From contig CACHMF010000008.1 of NCBI GenBank assembly GCA_902580855.1, forward strand, positions 1 to 53,241: DNA of 53,241 nt, read 5' to 3'. The notes under the pieces were generated by a model. That model was not told the DNA's origin, searched no databases, and worked only from the letters and a program-made list of their open reading frames with translations. This DNA is from an uncultured Bacteroidota bacterium. GTDB lineage: Bacteria; Bacteroidota; Bacteroidia; Flavobacteriales; UBA7312. The position numbers and the translations under genes were made by a program. This document shows, piece after piece, positions 36,755 to 47,100 of the stretch (positions within the stretch are counted from its first letter, which is position 1; every line of letters starts with the position of its first letter).

Positions 36755-36775
36755 AAGCGCAGACTAACTGCGCTT
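36755..36775 (-). terminator. intrinsic terminator
   Basis: AAGCGCAG-ACTAA-CTGCGCTT with an A-run on its left (T-run on the minus strand), 23 nt after the stop of the outer-membrane protein gene. Confidence 0.8.
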
Positions 36776-36797
36776 ATATTTTTGTAGAGTGCATATA

Positions 36798-37448
36798 TTA
36801 TAAAGCAATACCTATTGAAAAACCTACTTTTGGGACTACACCTGTGTAACCTCTATCACCTGCATGAAAAAGGTTAAATTTCTTACCGTCTATTTGAGCA
36901 CCTCTCACACCTCCACCAATAAACATATCTAAAGATAATGCTTTATTAATAATTTTTTGGAATCCAAATATAACACCACCTTCTCCTTGTTTGATATCAT
37001 AACTTTCTTTAACAGTCACCTCATCATACTCTCCTTGGTGCCAAACAGACTCTTCCCAATTTTCTGTACCATCTTTATTATAAACATATTCCCAATATGG
37101 CTCTACAATTGTATGCCATTCTCTCCATTCATTATATTCTTTAAAATATTTTCCATTTGCATATAAACCTGCATAAAATCCACTTAAAACAGATTTTCCA
37201 GCAAATTTTGAACTGAACAAATACTTACGTAATTGCAATTCACCCATCCAACCATAATCATTTCCGTTATCTGCTAGACGCAAACCTCCATCTAATTGAA
37301 TAGAACGATTATTTTCTAAAGTTTTCTCATAAGATACATATAGTGTACCATCAAAAAAATGAAAGGGACTTACTTTTACCAATGCATCCTGAGCAAAACC
37401 ATTTAATCCAATAATTACAAATACTGTACTAAATAATAATTTCGTCAT
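36798..37448 (-). CDS. small outer-membrane beta-barrel protein, unknown role
   Basis: A 216-residue protein with a signal peptide (MTKLLFSTVFVIIGLNGFAQ) and a pattern of amphipathic strands ending GYTGVVPKVGFSIGIAL, typical of 8-stranded outer-membrane barrels. The opening KVSPFHFFDGTLYVSYEKTL resembles DUF3575-type proteins, but I am not certain. A central loop rich in Trp, Glu and Asp (NWEESVWHQGEYDEVTVKES) would face outward. It lies 44 nt after lon on the same strand and ends in its own terminator before porQ. No function can be given. Confidence 0.72.
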   Translation of the reverse strand: MTKLLFSTVFVIIGLNGFAQDALVKVSPFHFFDGTLYVSYEKTLENNRSIQLDGGLRLADNGNDYGWMGELQLRKYLFSSKFAGKSVLSGFYAGLYANGKYFKEYNEWREWHTIVEPYWEYVYNKDGTENWEESVWHQGEYDEVTVKESYDIKQGEGGVIFGFQKIINKALSLDMFIGGGVRGAQIDGKKFNLFHAGDRGYTGVVPKVGFSIGIAL

Positions 37449-37492
37449 ATTATAATTTATTTAATTTTTTTCATAACGTGCAAATTTGTTGA

Positions 37493-39934
37493 TTATTTCA
37501 ACTTTTTAGGATTTTTAACTTTTTGACTTAAAAGAGCTATATCCAATACCTCATGCATTTCGTTTACATAATGAAAAGTTAAGCCCTTTGTATAGCGCTC
37601 GTTGATTTCTTCAATATCTTTTCGGTTTTCATCACAAAGAATGATTTCCTTGATACCCGCTCGCTTAGCAGCTAGTATCTTTTCTTTGATACCTCCTACT
37701 GGCAATACCTTTCCTCTTAAAGTTATTTCACCCGTCATTGCCAATTTATTCTTCAACTTTCGCTGGGTAAACAAAGAGGTTAAAGCCGTTAGCATGGTAA
37801 TCCCTGCTGAAGGACCATCTTTTGGAGTAGCTCCTTCTGGCACATGGATGTGCACATCGTAATTATCAAAAATACTGGAATTGATACCTATTGTATCGGC
37901 ATTAGCTTTGATATACTTCATAGCAATAGTAGAAGACTCTTTCATCACTTTTCCTAAATTACCTGTTATTACTAGCTTACCTTTTCCTTTACTTAAAGTA
38001 CTTTCAATAAAAAGTATATCTCCACCAACAGGCGTCCAAGCTAAGCCGGTAACTACGCCAGCAATGTTATTATCCAAATAACGGTCTTTATCAAATCGAG
38101 CAGGGCCTAATATTTCTTTCAAATCATCAACTTGGACTTCAGTATTATATTCCTGTTCCATAGCAATACTTTTGGCAGCATAACGCACCAATTTAGCAAC
38201 AACCTTGTCTAAACCACGCACACCAGACTCCTTTGTATATCCTTCTACTGCTTTTTTTAAGACCTTTTTAGAAACCTTTAAATTTGTCTTTTTCAAACCA
38301 TGCTCTTTCAATTGTTTTGGTAAGAGGTGTTTTATAGCAATTTCTGTTTTCTCCTCAATTGTATAACCATTGATTTCGATAATTTCCATACGATCGAGTA
38401 AAGCAGGCTGAATAGTATTTAAAGAGTTTGCTGTTGCAATGAACATAACTTTCGAAAGATCATAACCCATTTCTAAGTAATTATCATGAAAAGCATTGTT
38501 TTGTTCAGGGTCCAAAACTTCTAGCATAGCTGATGAAGGATCACCGTGTGTATCTCGAGTAATTTTATCAATCTCATCCAAAACAAAAATAGGATTGGAA
38601 GAATTGGCTTTTTTAATAGATTTGATGATACGACCTGGCATAGCACCGATGTATGTTTTACGGTGACCTCGAATCTCCGACTCATCACGCATACCACCTA
38701 AAGAAACACGCTCGTACTTGCGTCCCAAAGCCTCTGCAATAGATTTTCCTAATGAAGTTTTACCAACTCCTGGTGGACCGTATAGACATAGGATTGGTGC
38801 TTTCATATCTCCCTTAAGTTTCAAAACAGCTAAGTGCTCCAATATGCGCTCTTTCACTTTTTCCAAACCCGAGTGATCTCTGTCTAATATCTTCTTAGCA
38901 TGATTCAAATCGAAGTGGTCGTTGGTGTATTCTCCCCAGGGTAAATCCAAGACCAAATCTAAATAAGCACGCTGCACTGAATAATCAGCCATTGCAGGAT
39001 TCATACGGTGTAGCTTCTTTAATTCCTTTTCGAAGTTTTCACCAACCTCTTTAGTCCATTTCTTTTGCCTTGCGCGTTTACGCATTTCTTCTATTTCCTG
39101 ATCAGCAGAATCGCCCAATTCCTCTTGGATCGCTTTCAGCTGTTGATTCAGAAAATACTCTCGTTGCTGTTGATCTAAATCTAATTTAACCTTGTGTTGA
39201 ATTTCGTTCTTCATCTCAAGTTTTTGCAACTCTTTTGAAAGGAGTTCTAAGGTAAGTACAGAACGTGTTTTTAAGTTGCTTTGCATCAACAGCTCTTGTT
39301 TTTTTTCTACCGACACATCCATATTAGAACACACAAAATTGATTAAGAAAGATGGCGATTCTATGTTTTGGATAGCTACTTGTGCTTCTGTTGGAATGTT
39401 GGGTGACTCCTTCACAATCTGCAAGGCAATATCTTTTATAGAACTAACCAAAGCATCAAACTCCTCGTCCCCTTTTGCTGGCTTGACTTCTTCCATTGGA
39501 ACTACCTTCGCTTTTAGATATGGTTGCTCTTGAACTAATTCGGTAAGCTGCATCAGCTTACGTCCTTGTATAATCGCAGTAATGTTACCATCTGGCATGC
39601 GCAACATCTTCATTATGTGTGCGACAGTACCTGTGGTATGTAAATCAGCTAAGCTAGGTTCCTCAACAGTGAGGTCTTTCTGTGAAACAACACCTAAAGC
39701 CTTATTACCTTTGTATACTTCTTTAATCAGCTTGATAGATTTATCTCTACCCACTGTAATTGGAATAACTACTCCAGGAAATAAAACCGTATTCCTTAAG
39801 GATAGAATCGGTAATATTTCTGGTGTTTCTTCTTTGTTTATCTTGTCTTCATCCTCTTGGCTCATTAATGGTATGAACTCCGCTTCCTCATCAAATACTC
39901 CCGACAATGTGTCAATTAAAAGTCTATCATTCAT
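37493..39934 (-). CDS. lon: ATP-dependent protease La (Lon)
   Basis: An 813-residue LonA protease that degrades misfolded and short-lived regulatory proteins in the cytoplasm. The N-terminal substrate-binding domain (LPILSLRNTVLFPGVVIPI) is followed by the AAA+ module with Walker A GPPGVGKTSLGKS near residue 385 and Walker B FVLDEIDKI. The protease domain has the catalytic Ser in PKDGPSAGIT near residue 703 and a Lys in the following GIKEKILAAKRAGI segment. It is somewhat longer than E. coli Lon (784), with an acidic N-terminal extension. I see no HAIR/CIRCE heat-shock operator in the short upstream region. Confidence 0.97.
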   Translation of the reverse strand: MNDRLLIDTLSGVFDEEAEFIPLMSQEDEDKINKEETPEILPILSLRNTVLFPGVVIPITVGRDKSIKLIKEVYKGNKALGVVSQKDLTVEEPSLADLHTTGTVAHIMKMLRMPDGNITAIIQGRKLMQLTELVQEQPYLKAKVVPMEEVKPAKGDEEFDALVSSIKDIALQIVKESPNIPTEAQVAIQNIESPSFLINFVCSNMDVSVEKKQELLMQSNLKTRSVLTLELLSKELQKLEMKNEIQHKVKLDLDQQQREYFLNQQLKAIQEELGDSADQEIEEMRKRARQKKWTKEVGENFEKELKKLHRMNPAMADYSVQRAYLDLVLDLPWGEYTNDHFDLNHAKKILDRDHSGLEKVKERILEHLAVLKLKGDMKAPILCLYGPPGVGKTSLGKSIAEALGRKYERVSLGGMRDESEIRGHRKTYIGAMPGRIIKSIKKANSSNPIFVLDEIDKITRDTHGDPSSAMLEVLDPEQNNAFHDNYLEMGYDLSKVMFIATANSLNTIQPALLDRMEIIEINGYTIEEKTEIAIKHLLPKQLKEHGLKKTNLKVSKKVLKKAVEGYTKESGVRGLDKVVAKLVRYAAKSIAMEQEYNTEVQVDDLKEILGPARFDKDRYLDNNIAGVVTGLAWTPVGGDILFIESTLSKGKGKLVITGNLGKVMKESSTIAMKYIKANADTIGINSSIFDNYDVHIHVPEGATPKDGPSAGITMLTALTSLFTQRKLKNKLAMTGEITLRGKVLPVGGIKEKILAAKRAGIKEIILCDENRKDIEEINERYTKGLTFHYVNEMHEVLDIALLSQKVKNPKKLK

Positions 39935-40045
39935 AAGAATTTATTCTTTTTAGGTCAATATGGCAGTAGGTTATTCTTTTGCCTTTAAAATACAAATAAG
40001 CAATGACTGTGCCACAGTGATTAAATGACGGAATTTGGCAGAGCA

Positions 40046-41191
40046 TTAAAAGTTACGATGTTCGCTTGTCAGCTCAAAAACTTGTTGAAGGATAGATTTT
40101 TCTATTTCATCAAAAGTAACACCCCTGCGAGCCATTACTTTTTTTGCTACTTCAAATACTTTAGATAATTGATAAGTGCTATAACCGGCTGAACCACCCC
40201 AAGCAAAAGAAGGTACAAAATTGCGCGGGAAACCAGCACCAAAGATATTGGCACTAACCCCTACTACTGTACCTGTATTGAACATTGTGTTGATACCACA
40301 TTTAGAATGATCTCCCATAATGAGACCACAGAACTGTAATCCTGTTTTTTCAAAACAACCAGCATGCTCACTCCACAAGCGCACCTCTGCATAATTATTT
40401 TTAAGGTTAGAATTATTTGTATCCGCACCAATATTACACCATTCTCCTAAAACAGAATTGCCTAAAAAGCCATCATGCCCTTTATTAGAATAGGCCATTA
40501 AAACAGAATTATTGACCTCACCTCCGACTTTACAATGAGGACCTATTGTTGTAGCTCCATAAATTTTAGCACCCATTTTTACTACGGAATATTCACACAT
40601 AGCTAAAGGCCCGCGTACAATACTACCTTCCATCAACTCAGCATTTTTTCCAATGTAAATAGGCCCTGTAGTTGCATTTAGTATTGCACCTTCAACCTTT
40701 GCGCCTTCAGCTACAAAAATATTTTCAGAGCCCATCACAAGATTTGTATCACTTAAAGTTTGAGAGCTACGCCCGGCAGTTAGCAAATCAAAATCGGCTT
40801 GTAGTTCTTTAGCATTATACTGAAAGATGTGCCACAACTTTTTTATTTGAGTGAACTCTTCATTAAAATACACTTTTTGATGCGCTTCATTGCGGTAAGC
40901 CAAAAGGATATCTCCCGAAAATAAACCCTCCCCATCGGCAAGTTTCTGTATAGCTGTCACTAATGCTTTATTTGGGCATAAGCCACCACTGATATACACA
41001 TTATCCAACTCTTTATGTAAAGGATATTTGGTTTGTAGATACTCGGAAGTTTGCGTACTAAAATTTTTTCTAAAATACGTAGCCCATTTTTCTTTTATTG
41101 TTAAGATCCCTATTCGGATTTCTGAAATTGGTCGAGTATGTGTTAAAGGAAATAAAAACTCCCTATTTTCATCAAAAAGAATGTAGTTCAT
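40046..41191 (-). CDS. GlmU-like nucleotidyltransferase/acyltransferase family protein
   Basis: A 381-residue protein of the TIGR03991-type 'putative sugar nucleotidyltransferase' family of Bacteroidota. The start MNYILFDENREFLFPLTHTRPISEIRIG is typical. The C-terminal half is a left-handed beta-helix of hexapeptides (EGAILNATTGPIYIGKNAEL, GEVNNSVLMAYSNKGHDGFLG), as in GlmU-type acetyltransferases. It is related to GlmU, but the N-terminal part is divergent, so neither UDP-GlcNAc synthesis nor another NDP-sugar can be claimed. An exact TATATTTG box ends 6 nt before its ATG, implying a leaderless transcript. Confidence 0.83.
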   Translation of the reverse strand: MNYILFDENREFLFPLTHTRPISEIRIGILTIKEKWATYFRKNFSTQTSEYLQTKYPLHKELDNVYISGGLCPNKALVTAIQKLADGEGLFSGDILLAYRNEAHQKVYFNEEFTQIKKLWHIFQYNAKELQADFDLLTAGRSSQTLSDTNLVMGSENIFVAEGAKVEGAILNATTGPIYIGKNAELMEGSIVRGPLAMCEYSVVKMGAKIYGATTIGPHCKVGGEVNNSVLMAYSNKGHDGFLGNSVLGEWCNIGADTNNSNLKNNYAEVRLWSEHAGCFEKTGLQFCGLIMGDHSKCGINTMFNTGTVVGVSANIFGAGFPRNFVPSFAWGGSAGYSTYQLSKVFEVAKKVMARRGVTFDEIEKSILQQVFELTSEHRNF

Positions 41192-41196
41192 ATGTA

Positions 41197-41204
41197 CAAA
41201 TATA
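41197..41204 (-). promoter_or_regulatory. -7 box implying a leaderless GlmU-like mRNA
   Basis: TATATTTG on the minus strand, exact TAnnTTTG, with its final G 6 nt from the A of the start codon at 41191. Confidence 0.55.
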
Positions 41205-41403
41205 AACTATATAGGCGCAGTAAAAAAGTAATATCAGCAAGAGAGGCTATTTGCATTTGATTGTCTGAAATTGATTCAACTTGTATCTAAGATGCTATTA
41301 GTTATTACAAATAATAAATTAAATATATGAACTCTGCTTAATATGACTTGGTTTAAAAGTAAACTATTAGGCGGTCTAATAATTCAGAAGCGATAATGAA
41401 GAA

Positions 41404-44142
41404 CTAACGCCCACAAACACTTTTAAAGTCGCACCAATCGCAGGTGCTGAGCTTTGTAGTTTGTACAAAAGGCTCTTGGTCATCTATTATTTTTAATAGT
41501 AAATTTTGTAATTGTTTCTCAAACAACTGTAACTCATCCTTACCTACCACTAAAGCTTTGTTAATATTTTTCTGTTTAATACATAACAAGCCTTTTTTCA
41601 GATTTTTAAAAGATATATTACCCACTATTGCACTATTTTGATCTTTATTTTGTTTTAAATACAAATAAGCATACATCATGAGCTGAAAAGCCTTGGATTT
41701 ATTGCTATTTGTAATTAAATCTTCCCAACTTTCAATTCTTAAGTCTTTGGACTCTACCAATCCGGTTTTATAATCAATTATACGGCATTGTCCGTTTAGC
41801 AGATCTATGCGATCCACTTTTCCAAAAAGCTTAACTGATAATTCTCCTAACTTTAACTGATGCGTTATGCTTTGCTCTAAGCTCTGTAACTGCAGCGATT
41901 TTTTTGCTACAATCTGCTCCTTTTCAGTGGCTAAAAACTGCCTACACATTTGTTGGGCCACCTGATGTAACAAATGGTTTTTACCATGTTCAAGTCGTTG
42001 CTTGAATTTATGTTGTAAAATGGTGTTGAGCGCATTCAAACTCCTCGTTCTTATCTCGTTTATAGCAGCCTCATCAAGATGTTGGCCAACAAAGTCTTCA
42101 TAACCCTTCTCTAAAGCATCGTGTATAGCGCTTCCTAGAGTGCTACTTTCCATGAACTCTTCTACCTCCTCTTCTTGTCGGATACCGGCAATGTATCGGT
42201 AGTAAAATTGCAGCGGACAAGCAATGTAGGTGTTTAATGCAGAGGGCGATATTTTGTGCTGTGCCCAGTCGGCTATGCTTTTTTGCACGGCTGCTGTTTT
42301 CTCAATACAGATGCTGTTATCGCTCAAGTCGGGTAAGTCGGCAGTCAGTAGTTGCTGTTGCAAATCCAAAGTGGGTAGCTCCGCCTGTAGCTGTGTTAAA
42401 AAACGAGAGGGCTCTCCGCTGCCAAAGTCATCGTTTTGGGTGTTGTACACCAAATAGGCTTCCTCTACCCTTTGTAACAAACGGTAAAAGTGATAAGCAA
42501 AAACGGCATCACGCTCTTCGTGTGTAGGCATCTTGAAGTACTTTTTCAGTACAAAAGGAATAAAGGAGTTGTTGGATTTTCCTGCAGGAAGCTTCTCTTC
42601 GTTGACCGATAAGATGATGAGCTTCTTGAAATCGAGCGTACGGGTTTCTAGCAAGCCCATGAGCTGCAAGCCTTTTAGCGGCTCTCCTCTAAAAGGGATG
42701 CTTTCCTTGCCTATCAGTTGGTAAAAAACACTTTTCAGGGTTTTAATGCTCCACTCTTCTTGGCTATCTTCTAGGTAGTTGCGCAATTGCTTCAAGCTTT
42801 TCTGAAACTGAAAAAGCACTTCGGAAGCCAAGCTGGCTTTGTCGGTGATGAGGGTTTCCTTCAGTCGGTCTATCAGCGCTTGTAATTGCTGCAATGCGGC
42901 AGCGCTGTCCCAATGACTCAAGAAGTGTTGCAGCAGCTCGTCTGTCAGCTCCAAATGCTTGGCTTTTACAAACACCAAGTTTTTTTGCTTGATCTCTTGG
43001 AGCACTGCCTGCAATTGGGTTTGCTCAAAGAGGTATGCGCTATAGGGGTGGCGCAAGAGTTTTTGTACATCTCGGTAGTAAAAACCGCCTCTTTGGTATT
43101 GCTGATAGCGTACTTGCATGCGCAACAACAAATCGACCAAAGTGAACAAAGGAGTGCTGCTTAAAGGCGCTCCCATGGTAATGTTGAGGGTTTCTATGTC
43201 GGCTAGGTTATTCAGCACCGGAAAGAGCAGTTGCTCATCTGCTAATACGAGGGCTGTTTCTCCTTTGGCGATGGATTCCTTATCGAAAGTGGAAACGATT
43301 TGTCCTGCCACCCGACTTTGGCCTACATTTTTGGCACAACCTATCAAGCGTAGTTTCTTTTGCTGCTCCAACAGCTTTTGAGGCGATACTCCACCCCACT
43401 CCTGCTGATGCTGTCGCATAAACATACCGGCTTCATGCACTTGGTTGTCTACATAATGTGCATCGGCATCCCAAAAGAGTTTGGCCTTGCCCACATCCTT
43501 CAGGTGCTGTATGATGCGTTTTTCGGCCGTTGTAAGGGCGTTTAGCCCCACAAACCACACTTCCTTATGCGGAATGGATTTTAAGTGGATGTGCTCTGCC
43601 GCTTGTCGGTAAGCCATGCCTTGGTAAGCTAGACCTTCCTCCAAGAGTTTGTTTCTGAATGCCTCGTACCAGATGTATATGTGCTCAAAAAAGCGGATGT
43701 ATTGCTCTTGGAAAGGAGTTAAATCAGGTTCACTTAAGCTCCACTGCTCCAACTCTTTTAAGCTGCTCAGGTTGGTTAGCAAGCGCTTGGCATCTACCAT
43801 GTAGCGATCAATCTCATTGAAATCGTACAGCAAGGTTTGGCTCCATTGCAAGAATTGCTCCAAGCTATCCACTTCCTCCTTGTTGGCATGCGCTCGGTAT
43901 ACCTCATACAATTTGAATTGTAAACTGAGGTTATCGGCCAATTGCAAGCCGCTCTGCTCGGCAATAAAATCTTCAATAGAAATGAGTTTGGGCAACCAAA
44001 TGGGTTGCTCCAACTCCAGCGCCATGTAATGCTTTAAAAAGACGCTTGCTCTTCTAGAGGGTAACACCACAACGGTTTGCTGTAAAACAGCCGGAGATAG
44101 TTTTAGCAACTCTTGAGCGATATGTTGTAAAAAGGGCGTCAT
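41404..44142 (-). CDS. addB: AddB-like nuclease/helicase subunit
   Basis: A 912-residue AddB/RexB-type partner of the AddA helicase in double-strand-break end resection. The N-terminal part is an inactivated helicase-like region (VVLPSRRASVFLKHYMALE). The C-terminal PD-(D/E)XK nuclease domain has KVDRIDLLNGQCRIIDYKTG. Iron-sulfur cysteines flank the nuclease: one at about 643 in CPLQFYYRY and three near the end (Cys901, Cys904, Cys910 in CDWCDFKSVCGR), as in AddB. It overlaps addA by 4 nt. The codons for the first two thirds are clearly GC-richer than those for the last third and the rest of the window. Confidence 0.88.
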   Translation of the reverse strand: MTPFLQHIAQELLKLSPAVLQQTVVVLPSRRASVFLKHYMALELEQPIWLPKLISIEDFIAEQSGLQLADNLSLQFKLYEVYRAHANKEEVDSLEQFLQWSQTLLYDFNEIDRYMVDAKRLLTNLSSLKELEQWSLSEPDLTPFQEQYIRFFEHIYIWYEAFRNKLLEEGLAYQGMAYRQAAEHIHLKSIPHKEVWFVGLNALTTAEKRIIQHLKDVGKAKLFWDADAHYVDNQVHEAGMFMRQHQQEWGGVSPQKLLEQQKKLRLIGCAKNVGQSRVAGQIVSTFDKESIAKGETALVLADEQLLFPVLNNLADIETLNITMGAPLSSTPLFTLVDLLLRMQVRYQQYQRGGFYYRDVQKLLRHPYSAYLFEQTQLQAVLQEIKQKNLVFVKAKHLELTDELLQHFLSHWDSAAALQQLQALIDRLKETLITDKASLASEVLFQFQKSLKQLRNYLEDSQEEWSIKTLKSVFYQLIGKESIPFRGEPLKGLQLMGLLETRTLDFKKLIILSVNEEKLPAGKSNNSFIPFVLKKYFKMPTHEERDAVFAYHFYRLLQRVEEAYLVYNTQNDDFGSGEPSRFLTQLQAELPTLDLQQQLLTADLPDLSDNSICIEKTAAVQKSIADWAQHKISPSALNTYIACPLQFYYRYIAGIRQEEEVEEFMESSTLGSAIHDALEKGYEDFVGQHLDEAAINEIRTRSLNALNTILQHKFKQRLEHGKNHLLHQVAQQMCRQFLATEKEQIVAKKSLQLQSLEQSITHQLKLGELSVKLFGKVDRIDLLNGQCRIIDYKTGLVESKDLRIESWEDLITNSNKSKAFQLMMYAYLYLKQNKDQNSAIVGNISFKNLKKGLLCIKQKNINKALVVGKDELQLFEKQLQNLLLKIIDDQEPFVQTTKLSTCDWCDFKSVCGR

Positions 44143-47100
44143 ACTTGCATTACTTTTTCTTGTTCCTCCGTATAGATGATGAATTTTTTAATGTTGGTGT
44201 AGCCCATCTGCTGCAAGAGTCCTGCATACTTATTGATTTGCTTTCGATGCTCTTGCTCTTTTGTTTTAGAGCCTGTTTTATAATCGACTATCTGCAGCTC
44301 ATCTTCCCCTATCAGCACCCTGTCTGGCACATAAGCATCTCCTGCAGGGCTGAGTATTTCTCTTTCGGTAAGCACCTGCCATTTTTCCGCAAAGAAAGGG
44401 GTGATTTCTGGATCGCTTAGTAGTTCGTTTATTCGCGCTGTTAGCTGCTGCACTTGTTCCTTATCGATTAAGCCATTGAGCTGTAAATCTTTCAGGACCT
44501 TATCCGCATTCTCTAGGTAATGAATGTTGGCCATGGCTTGATGCAAAAGCGTACCCCACTCCTGCTTGCTTTGCGCTACATCCCAAAGCTGTTTGGCATT
44601 GTTTTTCAGCTGCACCACCGCTCTCCAATTAGGTATGCGCTGGTAATCCAACACAAAAGGTTCAAATTCGCTTTTCTTCTCTTCCACTTTGGGTGGCGAC
44701 ACAACACCTATACTATAAGGTACTTCTTGCTGTTGTTGTGTAAAGTAATGCTGGAAGAGTTTACCCAGGGTGTTCAGCTTGTTATCACCACTAGGAGATT
44801 GGGTGAAGACATACAATTGCTCGGAAGCTCTTGTCAGGGCCACATACAGCACATTTAAATCGTCTAGGTATGCTTTTTCTTGCTCTAGTTGTCGCTCTTG
44901 AGCATAGTGGGTGTCTTCTAGTTTTTTACTGTTAGAGATAAGCGCCACCTTCATTTGGGAAAGCTCCCCCTTAGCATCCACCCACAGCTCCTTGCTTCCT
45001 TTGCCTATTTTCCACTGAAAAGGGATGAATACGATCGGAAACTCCAAGCCTTTGGATTTATGTACGGTCATGATTTTTACCGCATCCATATCATCCGGCA
45101 GGACGATCGCTTCTTTTTCATTGTTTTCTTCCCACCACTCTACAAATTCGGCTACATCATTTCCTTGCTTCATGCTGAACTTCAGCACCACATCTAAAAA
45201 GAATTGCAAGTAGCTGTTTTGTGCCGGCAGCTTATACAACTGAATGAGCTTTTCTACCACATCATAAAGCGGTAGTTTCCACAAGCTCTGTTGCTTTAAA
45301 TCATAGCCGTAAGTTGCCATCAGTTGCTGAAAATGAGCGGTGTAATCATTCTCATCTAATACTTTTAGTAAACTATGTATACCGCTGTTTGTTTGATTGT
45401 TATGGAATATGTAATCAATTACCAAAGCCATGGAAACCTTGCAGGTAGGATGCGCCATTAAACGCAGTAACGCAACTAATAAATTTACCTCTTTGGAAGC
45501 GTTCAGCAAGAGGGCTTCATCGGACACAACCGCTATTTTCGGCTTTGCCTGACTTAAATAAAAAGCCACTATACTGGCGTCTTTTCGCGTTCTGCACAAC
45601 ACAGCCATACTCTTGAAGGCATGCCCTTGCTCCTGCAGTTCTTGCAGCTGCAAGACTACTTTTTGCATGATATCGTGCTTGGTGTCATCCGATTTATCTG
45701 TGAAATCGATATGCACATAACCTTCCTCCTGGCTTTGCGGCAACTGCTCGTGCGCTTTGTAGATGGCTTGTAAATTGGGTGATAAAGTTTCTTTTAAGGA
45801 AGTGAAAAGGTTGTTGTTGAATTGCACGATGTTTCGAGAAGAACGCCAATTGCTATCCAGCTTCACCTCTTGATGATTGCGCTGTATCGCTTGTGTTAAT
45901 TCCTTTTGATTCGGTAAGACCTCTCCTTTAAAGATTTGTTCTGGAAGTTCTACAAATTGCTCTACCTCACCACCCCTCCATCGGTATATAGACTGCTTAG
46001 CATCTCCCACAATCAAATTTTGATGCCCCATAGATAAAGCATGGTGTACCAAGGGTAATAAATTATGCCACTGCATGGTAGAAGTATCCTGGAACTCATC
46101 AATTAAAAAGTGCTTGTAACGCTCTCCTAATCGCTCGTAAATAAAGGGCGTGTGCTCTTTCCTGACAATGTTTGAGATTGCTCGGTTAAACTCGGATATA
46201 TGTTTGATATTTTGCTCTTGCTTGAACTCTTCCATCTCCTGCAAAAGCTCGTTTAAAACCGCAATGGAGTATATATTTCTGCTTACCAGTTTATGAAACT
46301 GATAAGATTTAAAATGCTGGGCAAGGTGCGACTGTACAGCATCGTACAAGCCTCTTAAAAACCCTTTGTGCTGTTCAATAATTTCTTGCTCAGCTGAGGG
46401 GACAGATTTGGCACACCAAAGATCCTCATCCATGTTGTTGCGCAAGGTATTGTTCGGCTTAAACTTATCAGGATTAAATGACTTTAAGTTAAGCATGTAA
46501 GCATGGAAATACCCTCTAAAAAAACTTTTCGGACTTAAAGGGTGTTGCGCCATGAAGTTCTCAAAAGCGACAACATACTTCATTAACTCTTGCTCGAAGG
46601 ACTCAATCTTTTGCTGTAATTCGTTTTTTACCGCTAAACAATCTTCTATGCCCACTTCTTTCAAAGCGTTGATGTAAGTTTGGTTTTCTTCTACAAAAAG
46701 GTGTTTCGCAAACTCTTCTAAATCGTATTCTAAATTGTAGCTTTTACCCTCCTCTGTTTTAGATAAAGCAAAAGACACCAAAGCCTTAGAGAGCTCCGGA
46801 TTAGTGCCCACTTTATTTATTAACATACCCACCACAGGCTGAATCAGCTTTCTGCTATCCATCTCCACCTCAAAGTTCTGCGACAAACTTAAGTCGTGTG
46901 CAAAAGTCCTGACAATGCGATAAACAAACTTGTCGATGGTAGATATAGAAAGATCGGTATATTGGTGCAGCACTTGTGTAAAAAGCTGATCGGACCGCTT
47001 TTGCACCTCCGCTACAGAAAGTGATGTATCCTCTTGTATATGGCTGAAAAAGGAATTTTCTTCTCCAGCACCTTTTCCGTTTTTTAAATCTTCCAAAAAA

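Noticed and set aside
42230-45213. Many plus-strand ORFs of 60-112 codons opposite addB and addA
   Set aside because: They are antisense shadows produced by the higher GC content of addAB; none has a promoter, start context or recognisable motif.
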